DNA from: Pseudomonadota bacterium
GTDB taxonomy: Bacteria > Pseudomonadota > Alphaproteobacteria > Rhizobiales > Xanthobacteraceae
DNA length: 64,000 nucleotides
Assembly: GCA_023435725.1 (NCBI GenBank)
Contig: JAEYRD010000036.1
Coordinates: 44,960 to 108,959, forward strand
Reading direction: 5' to 3'
Position 1 is the first letter of the stretch. Each line of letters opens with the position of its first letter. Below are positions 53,826-61,573 of this stretch, piece after piece. Under the pieces are notes generated by a model. That model searched no databases. It was not told the origin of the DNA and worked only from the letters and a program-made list of their open reading frames with translations. The translations under genes and the position numbers were made by a program.

Positions 53826-54119
53826 TCAGTCCATTCCTTCAACGATCCGCACGTCTCGTTCGCAGGCATTGCCAAGTGCCTTCAACGCTTCCTTGTAGGC
53901 GCGACTGTCATGAGCCGCGACGGCGCGTTCGACGCTGTCGAACTCCGTCACGGTGGCACGCTGGGCAATGCCCTGCTCATAGGCCTTCACCGCGTTGCCG
54001 CGCGCGAGGAAACGACCGCCATTGGCGATGATGGCGGGGCCGGCGAGCTTCGCGTAAGCCGCAAGCGCATCTGCATCAGAGATCGAGCGATAGAAGGTGA
54101 TCCAGTATCCCCTGGCCAT
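53826..54119 (-). CDS. DUF1330 family protein
   Basis: Protein of 97 residues from ATG 54119 (GGGAGGAT ahead). MARGYWITFYRSISDADALAAYAKLAGPAI and RFLARGNAVKAYEQGIAQRATVTEFDSVERAVAAHDS match the small ferredoxin-like DUF1330 fold, a dimeric alpha/beta barrel of unknown activity. It starts 2 bp after msrA and ends the redox-repair operon. No gene is supported in 53647-53825. Confidence 0.85.
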   Translation of the reverse strand: MARGYWITFYRSISDADALAAYAKLAGPAIIANGGRFLARGNAVKAYEQGIAQRATVTEFDSVERAVAAHDSRAYKEALKALGNACERDVRIVEGMD

Positions 54120-54121
54120 CT

Positions 54122-54637
54122 CTATCCTCCCGCAGCAGCCACGCGGCGCGGCAGCTTCCAGTCGGGCCGGATGAAGTGGCAGGTGTAGCCATCGGGATAA
54201 CGCTCGAGATAATCCTGATGCTCCGGCTCGGCTTCCCAGAACTCGCCGGCGCGCGCGACCTCTGTCACCACCTTGCCGGGCCACAGGCCCGACGCCTCGA
54301 CGTCGGCGATGGTGTCTTCGGCGATCCGCTTCTGGTCGTCGCTGGTATAGAAGATTGCCGAGCGATAGCTCGTGCCCAAATCATTGCCCTGACGGTTGAG
54401 CGTGGTGGGGTCATGGATCTGAAAGAAGAACTCCAGCATGGTCCGGAAGCTGGTCTTCGCAGGATTGAAGATGATCTCGATCGCCTCGGCGTGTCCTTCA
54501 TGGTTCCGGTAGGTTGCGTTCTTCACATCGCCACCAGTGTAGCCGACACGGGTAGAGATCACGCCCGGCTGCTTGCGGATGAGATCCTGCATGCCCCAGA
54601 AACAGCCTCCGGCCAAAATAGCGCGCTCTGTCGTCAT
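54122..54637 (-). CDS. msrA: peptide-methionine (S)-S-oxide reductase MsrA
   Basis: Protein of 171 residues with the catalytic GGCFWG, GYTGGDVKNATYRNHEGHAEAIEI and the LNRQGNDLGTSYRSAIFY segment. It reduces methionine sulfoxide in damaged proteins at the expense of thioredoxin. The start at 54637 has GGAG six bases ahead; ATG 54649 is also in frame. Part of the osmC-cupin-msrA-DUF1330 set. Confidence 0.95.
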   Translation of the reverse strand: MTTERAILAGGCFWGMQDLIRKQPGVISTRVGYTGGDVKNATYRNHEGHAEAIEIIFNPAKTSFRTMLEFFFQIHDPTTLNRQGNDLGTSYRSAIFYTSDDQKRIAEDTIADVEASGLWPGKVVTEVARAGEFWEAEPEHQDYLERYPDGYTCHFIRPDWKLPRRVAAAGG

Positions 54638-54653
54638 TTGATGCTCCATTCGT

Positions 54654-55109
54654 TCAGTCGCGATGCCCAGTGCTCTGCCCTGCAGCTGCATGGAGGCGCG
54701 GGTCATCATTGTCGTCGTGATATTCGAGGCCGAGCGGGCCGATCGCGGAGACCTGCGTGACGTATTCGCCGGACTTCGCCCAGTGAAAATGCCAGGTCTC
54801 GCCGGGCAGGACAATGACGCTGCCCGGCGGATAGGCCTTGACCTTGTCGCCATCAAAATACTCGCCAAGCCCGATATAGAACACACCCGACATGACCGTG
54901 TAGATGCGATCTTCCGGATGCTTGTGCGGCATCAGCTTGGTGCCGCCGGGTACCTTGACCCGGACCACATAGGGTCCGGGTTCGCTGGGATGACCGACCA
55001 TTACGGCCAGCCGCGCTCCCGGCGGGAATGCCGGGAACGGCTGCCACGCGATGTCCTCAGGCAGGATCGCCCGGAACCTGTCTTCATCAGGCTGATGTTG
55101 GCGAGCCAC
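54654..55109 (-). CDS. cupin-domain protein
   Basis: Protein of 151 residues from GTG 55109 with GAGG ahead. One cupin barrel is visible: motif 1 GTKLMPHKHPEDRIYTVMSGVFYIGLGE and motif 2 PGSVIVLPGETWHFHWAKSGEYVTQVS, with the metal-binding His/His/Glu and His. Single cupins range from dioxygenases to sugar isomerases, so activity is open; the redox-repair operon hints at a role in oxidative stress. Confidence 0.82.
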   Translation of the reverse strand: MARQHQPDEDRFRAILPEDIAWQPFPAFPPGARLAVMVGHPSEPGPYVVRVKVPGGTKLMPHKHPEDRIYTVMSGVFYIGLGEYFDGDKVKAYPPGSVIVLPGETWHFHWAKSGEYVTQVSAIGPLGLEYHDDNDDPRLHAAAGQSTGHRD

Positions 55110-55138
55110 GGCGCCGCTCCTCTTGTTCCCTTGTTCGG

Positions 55139-55561
55139 CTAGGTCAACTTGGCGTCGAGCGTGATGGCGGCGTTGAGGACCTTCGACACAGGACAATTCT
55201 TCTCGGCCTCGCCGGCGATGCGGGCAAAGCCGGCGTCGTCGAGGTTCGGCACCCTGGCGCGAAGGGTGAGCGCCGACTTGCTGATCTTGAAGCCCTTTCC
55301 CTCGGGCTCCAGCGTGACAGCGGCTTCGGTCGAGAGCTCCTCAGGCGTGAACCCGGCGAGCTGCAGGCCGAAGGCCAGCGCCATGGTGAAGCAGCCGGCA
55401 TGGGCCGCCGCGATCAACTCCTCGGGATTGGTCCCCTTCTCGTTCTCGAAACGGGTCTTGAACGAATAGGGCGTCTCGGCGAGCACTCCGGATTCGCTCG
55501 ACAGATGGCCGGTGCCATCGCGGCCCGTCCCCTTCCATACTGCTTTTGCCTTGCGGATCAT
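55139..55561 (-). CDS. osmC: OsmC-family peroxiredoxin
   Basis: Protein of 140 residues from ATG 55561 (AAGGAGAG ahead). AHAGCFTMALAFGLQLAGF and NCPVSKVLNAAITLDA contain the two redox cysteines of OsmC/Ohr enzymes, and the N-terminal KAKAVWKGTGRDGTGHLSSESGVL is OsmC-like. It detoxifies organic hydroperoxides using dihydrolipoyl proteins. First gene of the four-gene operon; the 236-bp gap upstream to 55797 holds its promoter. Confidence 0.9.
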   Translation of the reverse strand: MIRKAKAVWKGTGRDGTGHLSSESGVLAETPYSFKTRFENEKGTNPEELIAAAHAGCFTMALAFGLQLAGFTPEELSTEAAVTLEPEGKGFKISKSALTLRARVPNLDDAGFARIAGEAEKNCPVSKVLNAAITLDAKLT

Positions 55562-55797
55562 CTCATCTCTCCTTGTTTTGTCTTCGGCACCGGCGCTCCG
55601 CACCGCAGGACGGCGGTTTCGGCGTCGCCGTCTGCCGCCACTCCAACCGGTCGGGCGCCGCGTCGGTTCCGTTAGCTGCCGGTCTGTCCGACGTGGGAAG
55701 CGCGGACGGTGTCGACGATACGCGCGATGAGAGACCGAAACGACACGCGACGACTTGCGTTATCGCGCGCGCCGTGTCGACCCAGGAATGCAGCACC

Positions 55798-56499
55798 TCA
55801 GGACGGCAGCGGCAGGCCGGCCTGCTCGCGGACGATGTAGTCGGCGTACCAATCCATCCAATTCTCGTCGTGTCCGCCGGTCCGCTTCTCGTGCTCACCA
55901 TGCGCCGCCGCCGCGCGGCGCAGCGCCGCAGCCAGTTCGGTGCGCGAGGCGAACGTCGTGCCGTCGCCCTCTATGCGTCCAGGCAGTCGCGCGGTGACCT
56001 CCTGGAACAGCCAACCGTTGCCGTCGGGATCACTGAACGAGGCGAACGAGCTGTAGCTTCCGCGCTTCGGGTCGATGCCGCTGGCCCTAATACTGCCGAA
56101 CAGATACGGCTCGTCGGGCCCGGCGTGAACGTCACCGGCACCATGGAACGGTTCGCTCACCGCGATACCGCGGCCGAGCAGATCCTGTCGAGCCGCCTCC
56201 AGGTCGGAGACGATCAGGTAAAGACCGCGCGCCGACCCCGGCGCGGCCGCCGTAACGTTCTGGCCGAAGATCACCGAACAGGCCGAGCCCGGCGGCGTGA
56301 ACTGGATCACGCGCCATTCATCGCTGGATGCAAAATCAGCGTCCAATCGCCAGCCGAGGCGCGCATAGAACGCCTTGGCGCGGTCGACATCCGATACAGG
56401 GATGACGACGACCTCCAGCTTCAGATCAATGCTGCGCGATTCCGAAGACTTGTTCGCAGACCTGGCCGCGGCGTCGCGGTCGATTTGTGTAGTGGCCAT
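55798..56499 (-). CDS. VOC-superfamily glyoxalase-like protein
   Basis: Protein of 233 residues from ATG 56499 (AGGGAG ahead). LEVVVIPVSDVDRAKAFYARLGWRLDADF and SYSSFASFSDPDGNGWLFQEV are the paired beta-alpha-beta modules of the vicinal-oxygen-chelate fold; a ~70-residue C-terminal extension (LAAALRRAAAAHGEHEKRTGGHDENWMDWYADYIVREQ) is additional. These bind a metal and act as glyoxalases, dioxygenases or resistance proteins; the reaction here is unknown. Phased CTAAC elements lie about 90 bp upstream. Confidence 0.85.
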   Translation of the reverse strand: MATTQIDRDAAARSANKSSESRSIDLKLEVVVIPVSDVDRAKAFYARLGWRLDADFASSDEWRVIQFTPPGSACSVIFGQNVTAAAPGSARGLYLIVSDLEAARQDLLGRGIAVSEPFHGAGDVHAGPDEPYLFGSIRASGIDPKRGSYSSFASFSDPDGNGWLFQEVTARLPGRIEGDGTTFASRTELAAALRRAAAAHGEHEKRTGGHDENWMDWYADYIVREQAGLPLPS

Positions 56500-56585
56500 G
56501 TCGAACTCCCTGACTTGAGGCGCGGGTTCGATGCCTACCCCGCCTCTTGCGCAATCACCTTCGCGCAGACCGCGCAAGATTGCTC

Positions 56586-56610
56586 GTTATGGGCTGTTAG
56601 GGCTCGTTAG
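56586..56610 (-). promoter_or_regulatory. three 10-bp-phased CTAAC-type elements upstream of the VOC gene
   Basis: On the minus strand CTAAC (56606-56610), CTAAC (56596-56600) and ATAAC (56586-56590) follow each other at exactly 10 bp, 87-111 bp ahead of the VOC start and in the sense direction. The pattern fits a direct-repeat site for an OmpR-type winged-helix regulator. Confidence 0.6.
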
Positions 56611-56632
56611 CTATTGCGAGCAGAAACGGTCT

Positions 56633-57301
56633 TCAAGCGGCAGCCGGCATCATGATGGTCACCCGCGTGCCGCCCTGGCCCGCCTCGCCATGCAACCGCG
56701 CGTGGATGCTGCGTGCGAGCCCTTCGAGAATGCGGCTGCCGGTGCCCTGAAGCGGACCGGTGGCACCGATGCCGTTGTCGGCCACCGTGCAGAACCAGGC
56801 GCCGTCGCGGTTGGCAACGTCGATGCGGATCAGCGCACCGTTCTTGTTCGGGAAGGCATGTTTTGCCGCGTTCGTGACCAGCTCGGTCAGCATCAACGCG
56901 AGCCGATGGCAGTGCGACGAAAGCAGCGTGCCGTTCTCGATCGCAGCTTCGCAGCGGATACCCGCCGGCGCCAGCACCGCCTCGGAGAGGGCTGCGCACA
57001 GGCTCTCGAAGAAGGCCTCGACGGAAACGCTGGAAGCATCGTCGCTGTCGGACAGGAGTTGATAGAGCCTGCCGAAGGCGACGATGCGCCGCTCGAACCG
57101 GTCCACGGCGACCGACACATCCTTCGGACCGGCCCGCGTAAAATCGCGGCGGACTGACGCACCCAGCAGCGTCAGCGTGTTCTTCATTCGATGGTGGGAC
57201 TCCCGCAACACAAGTTCCCAATCACGCGACTGATCGTTAGCACTGGCAATGTATGGGGGGCGAACGACGTGGTCGTTCGACCTGGAGCCGATATCGGACA
57301 T
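56633..57301 (-). CDS. short soluble histidine kinase (HisKA_2/HWE-like)
   Basis: Protein of 222 residues from ATG 57301 (GGGGAGG ahead). The phospho-acceptor helix is ESHHRMKNTLTLLGA (likely H37), and the ATPase half has ELVTNAAKHAFPNKNGA (N box), DNGIGA and GLARSIHARLHGEAGQGGTRVTIMMP. There is no sensor, PAS or membrane segment, and no response regulator gene nearby. HisKA_2 kinases of this minimal form act in general stress pathways in alphaproteobacteria, but the partner here is unknown. Confidence 0.87.
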   Translation of the reverse strand: MSDIGSRSNDHVVRPPYIASANDQSRDWELVLRESHHRMKNTLTLLGASVRRDFTRAGPKDVSVAVDRFERRIVAFGRLYQLLSDSDDASSVSVEAFFESLCAALSEAVLAPAGIRCEAAIENGTLLSSHCHRLALMLTELVTNAAKHAFPNKNGALIRIDVANRDGAWFCTVADNGIGATGPLQGTGSRILEGLARSIHARLHGEAGQGGTRVTIMMPAAA

Positions 57302-57370
57302 GATAGCCTCCCCGTTGCAATTAGGACCAAACTCGAAGGCTATAGTGGATGCATCGTGCGTGTTTTGCTC

Positions 57371-57395
57371 GTTAGACGTTGCAAGATTCTGTTAT
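57371..57395 (-). promoter_or_regulatory. CTAAC-type elements upstream of the kinase gene
   Basis: On the minus strand CTAAC (57371-57375) and ATAAC (57391-57395) are 20 bp apart with a degenerate CTTGC between them at the 10-bp phase. They lie 70-94 bp ahead of the kinase start in the sense direction. This is the weakest of the four sites. The rest of the divergent gap 57302-57627 contains only the leader listed at 57557. Confidence 0.45.
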
Positions 57396-57556
57396 GATTG
57401 GCTGTATTACAAACTGGCCGGTCGGACTGTCGTCTCGACGGTCAAGCACGCTGACGGATTGTCCGTCACTCCATAAACCGCTCGCGTTCAAGCAAGATTT
57501 GTGACGGCTATTCCGCCTGCGACCGGCAAGTGCCGCGCGATTTCGCCACTTTCGAC

Positions 57557-57590
57557 CAGTTTACTGATGACCTCGCTCTGGTAGATCAGA
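57557..57590 (+). promoter_or_regulatory. two-palindrome leader of the second large regulator gene
   Basis: CAGTTTACTG (57557-57566) and TCTGGTAGATCAGA (57577-57590), centres 22 bp apart, match the leader at 50741-50774. Over 46 aligned bases 36 are identical; mismatches are not confined to third codon positions, so this is conserved DNA rather than coding sequence. Confidence 0.6.
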
Positions 57591-57627
57591 GCTCACACGG
57601 AAGCCCCTTCACTGGAATCATGAGCGC

Positions 57628-60471
57628 GTGCCGGACACTAACGACCAGGATTCGGCCATTTCCTTCGGGCCATTCCGGCTGTTCGCCAAGTCGCGCCTGC
57701 TCGAGAAGGACGGCGTCCCGCTTCACCTCGGCGGGCGCGCGCTCGACATCCTGATTTTTCTCGCCCAGCGCGCCGGCGAGGTCGTCGACAAGCGAGAGTT
57801 GATCAAGCGCGTCTGGGCCGACGTGATTGTCGACGAAGGCAGCCTGCGCTTCCACATCACGACGCTGCGCAAGGCCTTGGGCGATGCCGGGGAAGGCTCG
57901 CGCTACGTCGTCAACGTGCCTGGCCGTGGCTATTGCTTCGCGGTCCCGCTACTCCCTGCCGAATCCTCGGAAAGAGGGATAAATCCAGCCGTTTTGGCTG
58001 CCCGCTCCCTTCCCTTGCCGCTTGCGAAGATGATCGGGCGAGACGACGCGGTCGAGCGGATTTCCGCCGAACTGGCCCAACACCGCTTCGTCACCATCGT
58101 CGGCCCCGGCGGGATCGGCAAGACCTCGGTCGCGCTCGCCGTGGCGCACGGCGAGCTTGCGGCGTTCGATGGCAAGGTGACTTTCGTCGATTTCGGCGCG
58201 CTGACCGATGCCAGGCTCGTTCCCGGCACCATTGCGGCCGCACTCGGTCTGACCGTCAATTCCGAGGACCCGATGCCGGGCCTGCTGACGGTCCTGCGCA
58301 GCCGGCGTATGCTGCTGGTCTTCGACAGCTGCGAGCACATCATCGACGAGCTTGCGCCCCTGGCCGAGCGCATCGTCCAGGAAGCGCCCGAGCTGCATAT
58401 TCTCGCCACCAGCCGCGAGTCCTTTCGCACGGAAGGCGAACGCGTCCATCGGCTGTTTCCGCTGGATTGCCCGCCGCAGCGCGACGGGCTCGGCATTGCC
58501 GACGTCCTTGCTTATCCTGCAAGCCAGCTCTTCGTGGAACGCATTGCCGAGAGCCTCGGCGACTTCGAACTCAGCGAGGAGGATGCCCCGCTCGTCGCCG
58601 AGATCTGCCGCCGGCTGGATGGCATTGCGCTTGCGATCGAGTTAGCGGCCGGACGTGTGAACGCCTATGGCATTGCCGGGACCGCATCGCTGCTCGACAG
58701 CCGCTTCTCGCTGCTGTGGCGCGGGCGGCGCACCGCGATCCCGCGGCACCAGACCCTGAGCGCGGCGCTGGCCTGGAGCTACGACCTGCTGCCGCCGGCC
58801 GAAAGCGCGACGCTGCGCGCATTGTCGGTGTTCGTCGGCCCATTCACGCTGGAGGCCGCGCTTGCCGTCACATTCAGCCAGGGCATCGGCGAGCCCGAAG
58901 CGGTCGATGCGATCTCGAACCTGCTCTCCAAATCCCTGATCGCGACCTCGCCTGCAGAGCGGCGGCTGCGCTACCGCCTGCTCGATACCACCCGCGCCTT
59001 CGTCGGCGACAAGCTCGCCGAGACCGGAGAGGCGGATCGCGTTGCGCGCGCTCATGCCGAATATTTCCGCGACTTCCTGCACGACATTGCGCTCAAGTCC
59101 ACGGGCATGCAGAGCGCAGGCGGCTTCCTTCCTTATGCCGATCATCTGCCCAATGTCCGGGCCGCGCTGACCTGGAGCTTTTCGGGCGGCGGCGACCGAG
59201 CGATCGGCGTCGATCTGGCCGCCTCGGCGGCCCAGTTCTTCCTCGAACTGACATTGCTGACGGAGTGTTTCCGCTGGACGCAGCAGGGGCTGCTTTCTCT
59301 CGATACGAATTCGATCGAGAGCCGCCAGGAGATGACGCTGCAGGCCGCGCTCGGCGTCTCCTTGATGTTCACGCAAGGCAATACCGATGTGGTTCGCTCC
59401 GCTTTCACACGAAGCCTCCAGCTTGCCCGGGAGCTGGAGGACATGCACTGGCAGCTCTGGCTGCTGCGCGGACTGCACATCTACCTGACCAGGGTCGGAG
59501 ATTTTCACGGCGCGCTCGGAACCGGCGAGCAAGGCGAAAGTGTTGCGCGCAAGCTGAATGATCCTGCCGCCACGCTGAATGTGGAATGGATGCTTGGCGT
59601 GGCCCATCACCTGATCGGCAACCAGGACAAGGCCGTACAATTCTGCGAGAGCGCGATGGTGTATAATCCCAGCTCGCAGCGGCTGAATATCGGGCATCTC
59701 GGTTATGACGATCGGATCGTCGCACTGGTGGCGCTGGCGCGCGGGCTGTGGCTCACCGGCCGGCCCGATCGTGCGATCGAGGCGGCGAGATACACGGTTC
59801 GCGAGGCCGAGCTGCTCGAACAGCCGCTCACCCTCGGCATCGCCCTGATCTGGACAATCTACGTGTTCCTCTGGGTCGGCGACTGGGCCAATGCCGAAAC
59901 CCTGATCGAGCGGCTGATCGATCATTCGGCGCGGCACTTCCTCGGCCCTTATCACGCCGTCGGCATTGGCCAGAAGGGCGAGCTGCTGCTTCGCCGCGGC
60001 GACGCAGCCGGAGGGATCGAGCACCTTCGCCGCAGCCAGGCCACGCTGTATGCGACGCGGCACCGGATCATGACGACGGTGTTTGCGACGGCGCTCGCGG
60101 AAGGTCTCGTGGCGCAGAACCCGCCCGGCGAAGCCTTGCGCACGATCGACGGGGCCATTGCCCAGATCCCCGATCACGGCGAATCCTTCGACATGCCGGA
60201 GATGCTCCGGGTCAAGGCGGACATCCTGGCCCGGTCGGGCGATGCCGCGGAGGCCGAGAGCTGCTTGCGGAAATCGCTCGATCTATCACGCCGGCAGTGT
60301 GCACTCGGGTGGGAACTGCGGGGAGCGATCAGCCTCGGACACCTCTGGCGCCAGGCCGGAAAAGCAAGCGAAGCGCGCGCCCTGCTCGCTCCGCTCGTCG
60401 CGCGCTACCAGGAGGGCCTCCAGACTCGCGATCTCGTTGCCGCCAGGGAATTGCTGGGCGCGCTGAATTGA
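57628..60471 (+). CDS. large winged-helix/NTPase/helical-repeat regulator, paralogue 2
   Basis: Protein of 947 residues from GTG 57628. Domain order equals that of the protein at 50815: winged helix ~12-107 (GRALDILIFLAQRAGEVVDK, RVWADVIVDEGSLRFH), NTPase ~140-425 with GPGGIGKT at 159-166 and LLVFDSCEHIIDELAPL, then helical repeats. The first ~460 residues are very similar to paralogue 1, the C-terminal sensor half much less so, which points to duplication and then divergence in signal sensing. Target sites are probably the phased CTAAC elements around it; this is inference. Confidence 0.9.
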   Translation: MPDTNDQDSAISFGPFRLFAKSRLLEKDGVPLHLGGRALDILIFLAQRAGEVVDKRELIKRVWADVIVDEGSLRFHITTLRKALGDAGEGSRYVVNVPGRGYCFAVPLLPAESSERGINPAVLAARSLPLPLAKMIGRDDAVERISAELAQHRFVTIVGPGGIGKTSVALAVAHGELAAFDGKVTFVDFGALTDARLVPGTIAAALGLTVNSEDPMPGLLTVLRSRRMLLVFDSCEHIIDELAPLAERIVQEAPELHILATSRESFRTEGERVHRLFPLDCPPQRDGLGIADVLAYPASQLFVERIAESLGDFELSEEDAPLVAEICRRLDGIALAIELAAGRVNAYGIAGTASLLDSRFSLLWRGRRTAIPRHQTLSAALAWSYDLLPPAESATLRALSVFVGPFTLEAALAVTFSQGIGEPEAVDAISNLLSKSLIATSPAERRLRYRLLDTTRAFVGDKLAETGEADRVARAHAEYFRDFLHDIALKSTGMQSAGGFLPYADHLPNVRAALTWSFSGGGDRAIGVDLAASAAQFFLELTLLTECFRWTQQGLLSLDTNSIESRQEMTLQAALGVSLMFTQGNTDVVRSAFTRSLQLARELEDMHWQLWLLRGLHIYLTRVGDFHGALGTGEQGESVARKLNDPAATLNVEWMLGVAHHLIGNQDKAVQFCESAMVYNPSSQRLNIGHLGYDDRIVALVALARGLWLTGRPDRAIEAARYTVREAELLEQPLTLGIALIWTIYVFLWVGDWANAETLIERLIDHSARHFLGPYHAVGIGQKGELLLRRGDAAGGIEHLRRSQATLYATRHRIMTTVFATALAEGLVAQNPPGEALRTIDGAIAQIPDHGESFDMPEMLRVKADILARSGDAAEAESCLRKSLDLSRRQCALGWELRGAISLGHLWRQAGKASEARALLAPLVARYQEGLQTRDLVAARELLGALN

Positions 60472-60510
60472 CAGCATCTTCAACGGGATACCGCCAGAAT
60501 AACTGCTCGC

Positions 60511-60530
60511 AACTCCTAACAACTTCTAAC
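60511..60530 (+). promoter_or_regulatory. two 10-bp-phased CTAAC elements upstream of the 60590 gene
   Basis: AACTCCTAAC and AACTTCTAAC are adjacent decamers (60511-60520, 60521-60530), and the preceding decamer AACTGCTCGC keeps the first half. CTAAC lies 60-74 bp ahead of the next start, in the sense direction. Confidence 0.6.
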
Positions 60531-60589
60531 ACGCCAATCCGCATTCGCCCCGCCATGGTGATCTCACTTCATGGCGGATATGGCGGGAC

Positions 60590-61297
60590 ATGGCGCTTCT
60601 TGACGACGTAATCGATGCCAGCGGCGGAATGGCCCGCTGGAACAGCTTGAACCGGTTCACGCTCCACCTTTCCGTCGGCGGCTCGCTGTTCTCCCGCGCC
60701 GGACATGCCAGCGAATTCAAAGATGTGACGGCGGAGGGCTCGACCCGGACGCAGTCGGTCCGCTTCACCGGCATCACCGGGGGCGAACACTCCGGCTCGT
60801 TTCAGCCGGACGCGATCACCATCGAAAGTCCGGAGGGAGAGGTGCTGCGGACCTGGAATAACCCGAGCCTAGCGTTCCCCACGGCCGCCTCTCCTGCGCT
60901 GGCGGACGAGTTGCACCTCGTCTTCTTCTGCGGCGTTGCGATCTGGAATTACCTGACCAATCCATTCCTGCTCGCCCATCCCGATGTCGTCACGGAGGAG
61001 CTGACGCCGTGGCGCGAGAATACCGAAACCTGGCGGCGGCTACGGGCGCAATTCCCCCCGCACTTGATCACGCTCGCGCCTGAGCAGATCTTCTATTTCG
61101 ACGAGAATGCTCTGCAGCGGCGGACGGATCACGATCTCTTCGGCATGAAGGTCGCGCATTACTCCTGGGCTCACGACAGCTTTGGCGGCATCGTCGTGCC
61201 GACGCTGCGGCGCGCGCAGACGCTGCAGCCCGACGGAACCGTGATCGCAAAACCCGTGCTGATGGATGTCGAGATTTTTGACGCCGTCTTCGAGTAG
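60590..61297 (+). CDS. conserved hypothetical protein, possible lipid- or sterol-like ligand binder
   Basis: Protein of 235 residues without signal peptide or membrane segments. MALLDDVIDASGGMARWNSLNRFTLHLSVGGSLF, TWNNPSLAF, ADELHLVFFCGVAIWNYLTNPF and RRTDHDLFGMKVAHYSWAHDSFGGIVVPTLRRAQTL give the impression of a long curved beta-sheet, but I do not recognise the family and the ligand suggestion is only from the fold impression. It directly follows the second large regulator (118 bp) and carries phased CTAAC elements, so it is probably regulated by it. Confidence 0.7.
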   Translation: MALLDDVIDASGGMARWNSLNRFTLHLSVGGSLFSRAGHASEFKDVTAEGSTRTQSVRFTGITGGEHSGSFQPDAITIESPEGEVLRTWNNPSLAFPTAASPALADELHLVFFCGVAIWNYLTNPFLLAHPDVVTEELTPWRENTETWRRLRAQFPPHLITLAPEQIFYFDENALQRRTDHDLFGMKVAHYSWAHDSFGGIVVPTLRRAQTLQPDGTVIAKPVLMDVEIFDAVFE

Positions 61298-61446
61298 CGA
61301 CGACGACCCAGACCAAACGACCTCGCGTGCTCGAGCCAGACCCGAACTACACCGACGCGACGCCAGCTGATGCAGGGAATTGAAGAACTTCATAAAGCTA
61401 AAGTCTCCTGCGGCGAGCTGTCACACCGCCTGCGCTCACACAACAA

Positions 61447-61471
61447 CTAACAGTTCCTAATCATCACTAAC
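61447..61471 (+). promoter_or_regulatory. three 10-bp-phased CTAAC-type elements upstream of the AraC gene
   Basis: CTAAC (61447-61451), CTAAT (61457-61461) and CTAAC (61467-61471) sit exactly 10 bp apart, 103-127 bp ahead of the AraC start at 61574 in the sense direction. Nothing else is recognisable in 61298-61573. Confidence 0.6.
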
Positions 61472-61573
61472 GAGCGTCCTGGCGTGCACGCGCCTATCCT
61501 CCGATCATAGCGAACGCCGGACTTGCGCGTTCGCCAGCCGCCACAAGCGGTTGCTGAGACGAGAGGACGAACG

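Noticed and set aside
55671..55675. Single GTTAG upstream of osmC as a regulon site
   Set aside because: Only one copy with no phased partner, so there is no evidence that the osmC operon shares the CTAAC control.
56524..56545. tRNA T-arm (GGGTTCGATGCCTACCC)
   Set aside because: There is no acceptor stem, anticodon arm or CCA end around it; it is a chance match.
57236..57240. Further GTTAG copy inside the kinase coding region
   Set aside because: It has no partner at 10-bp phase and lies within coding sequence, so it was left out of the CTAAC set.
57530..57754. Conserved upstream peptide (QFT..L.LVDQ) shared by both regulator genes
   Set aside because: Mismatches between the two copies fall at all codon positions, and the frame runs into the regulator in a different phase, so DNA-site conservation is the better reading.
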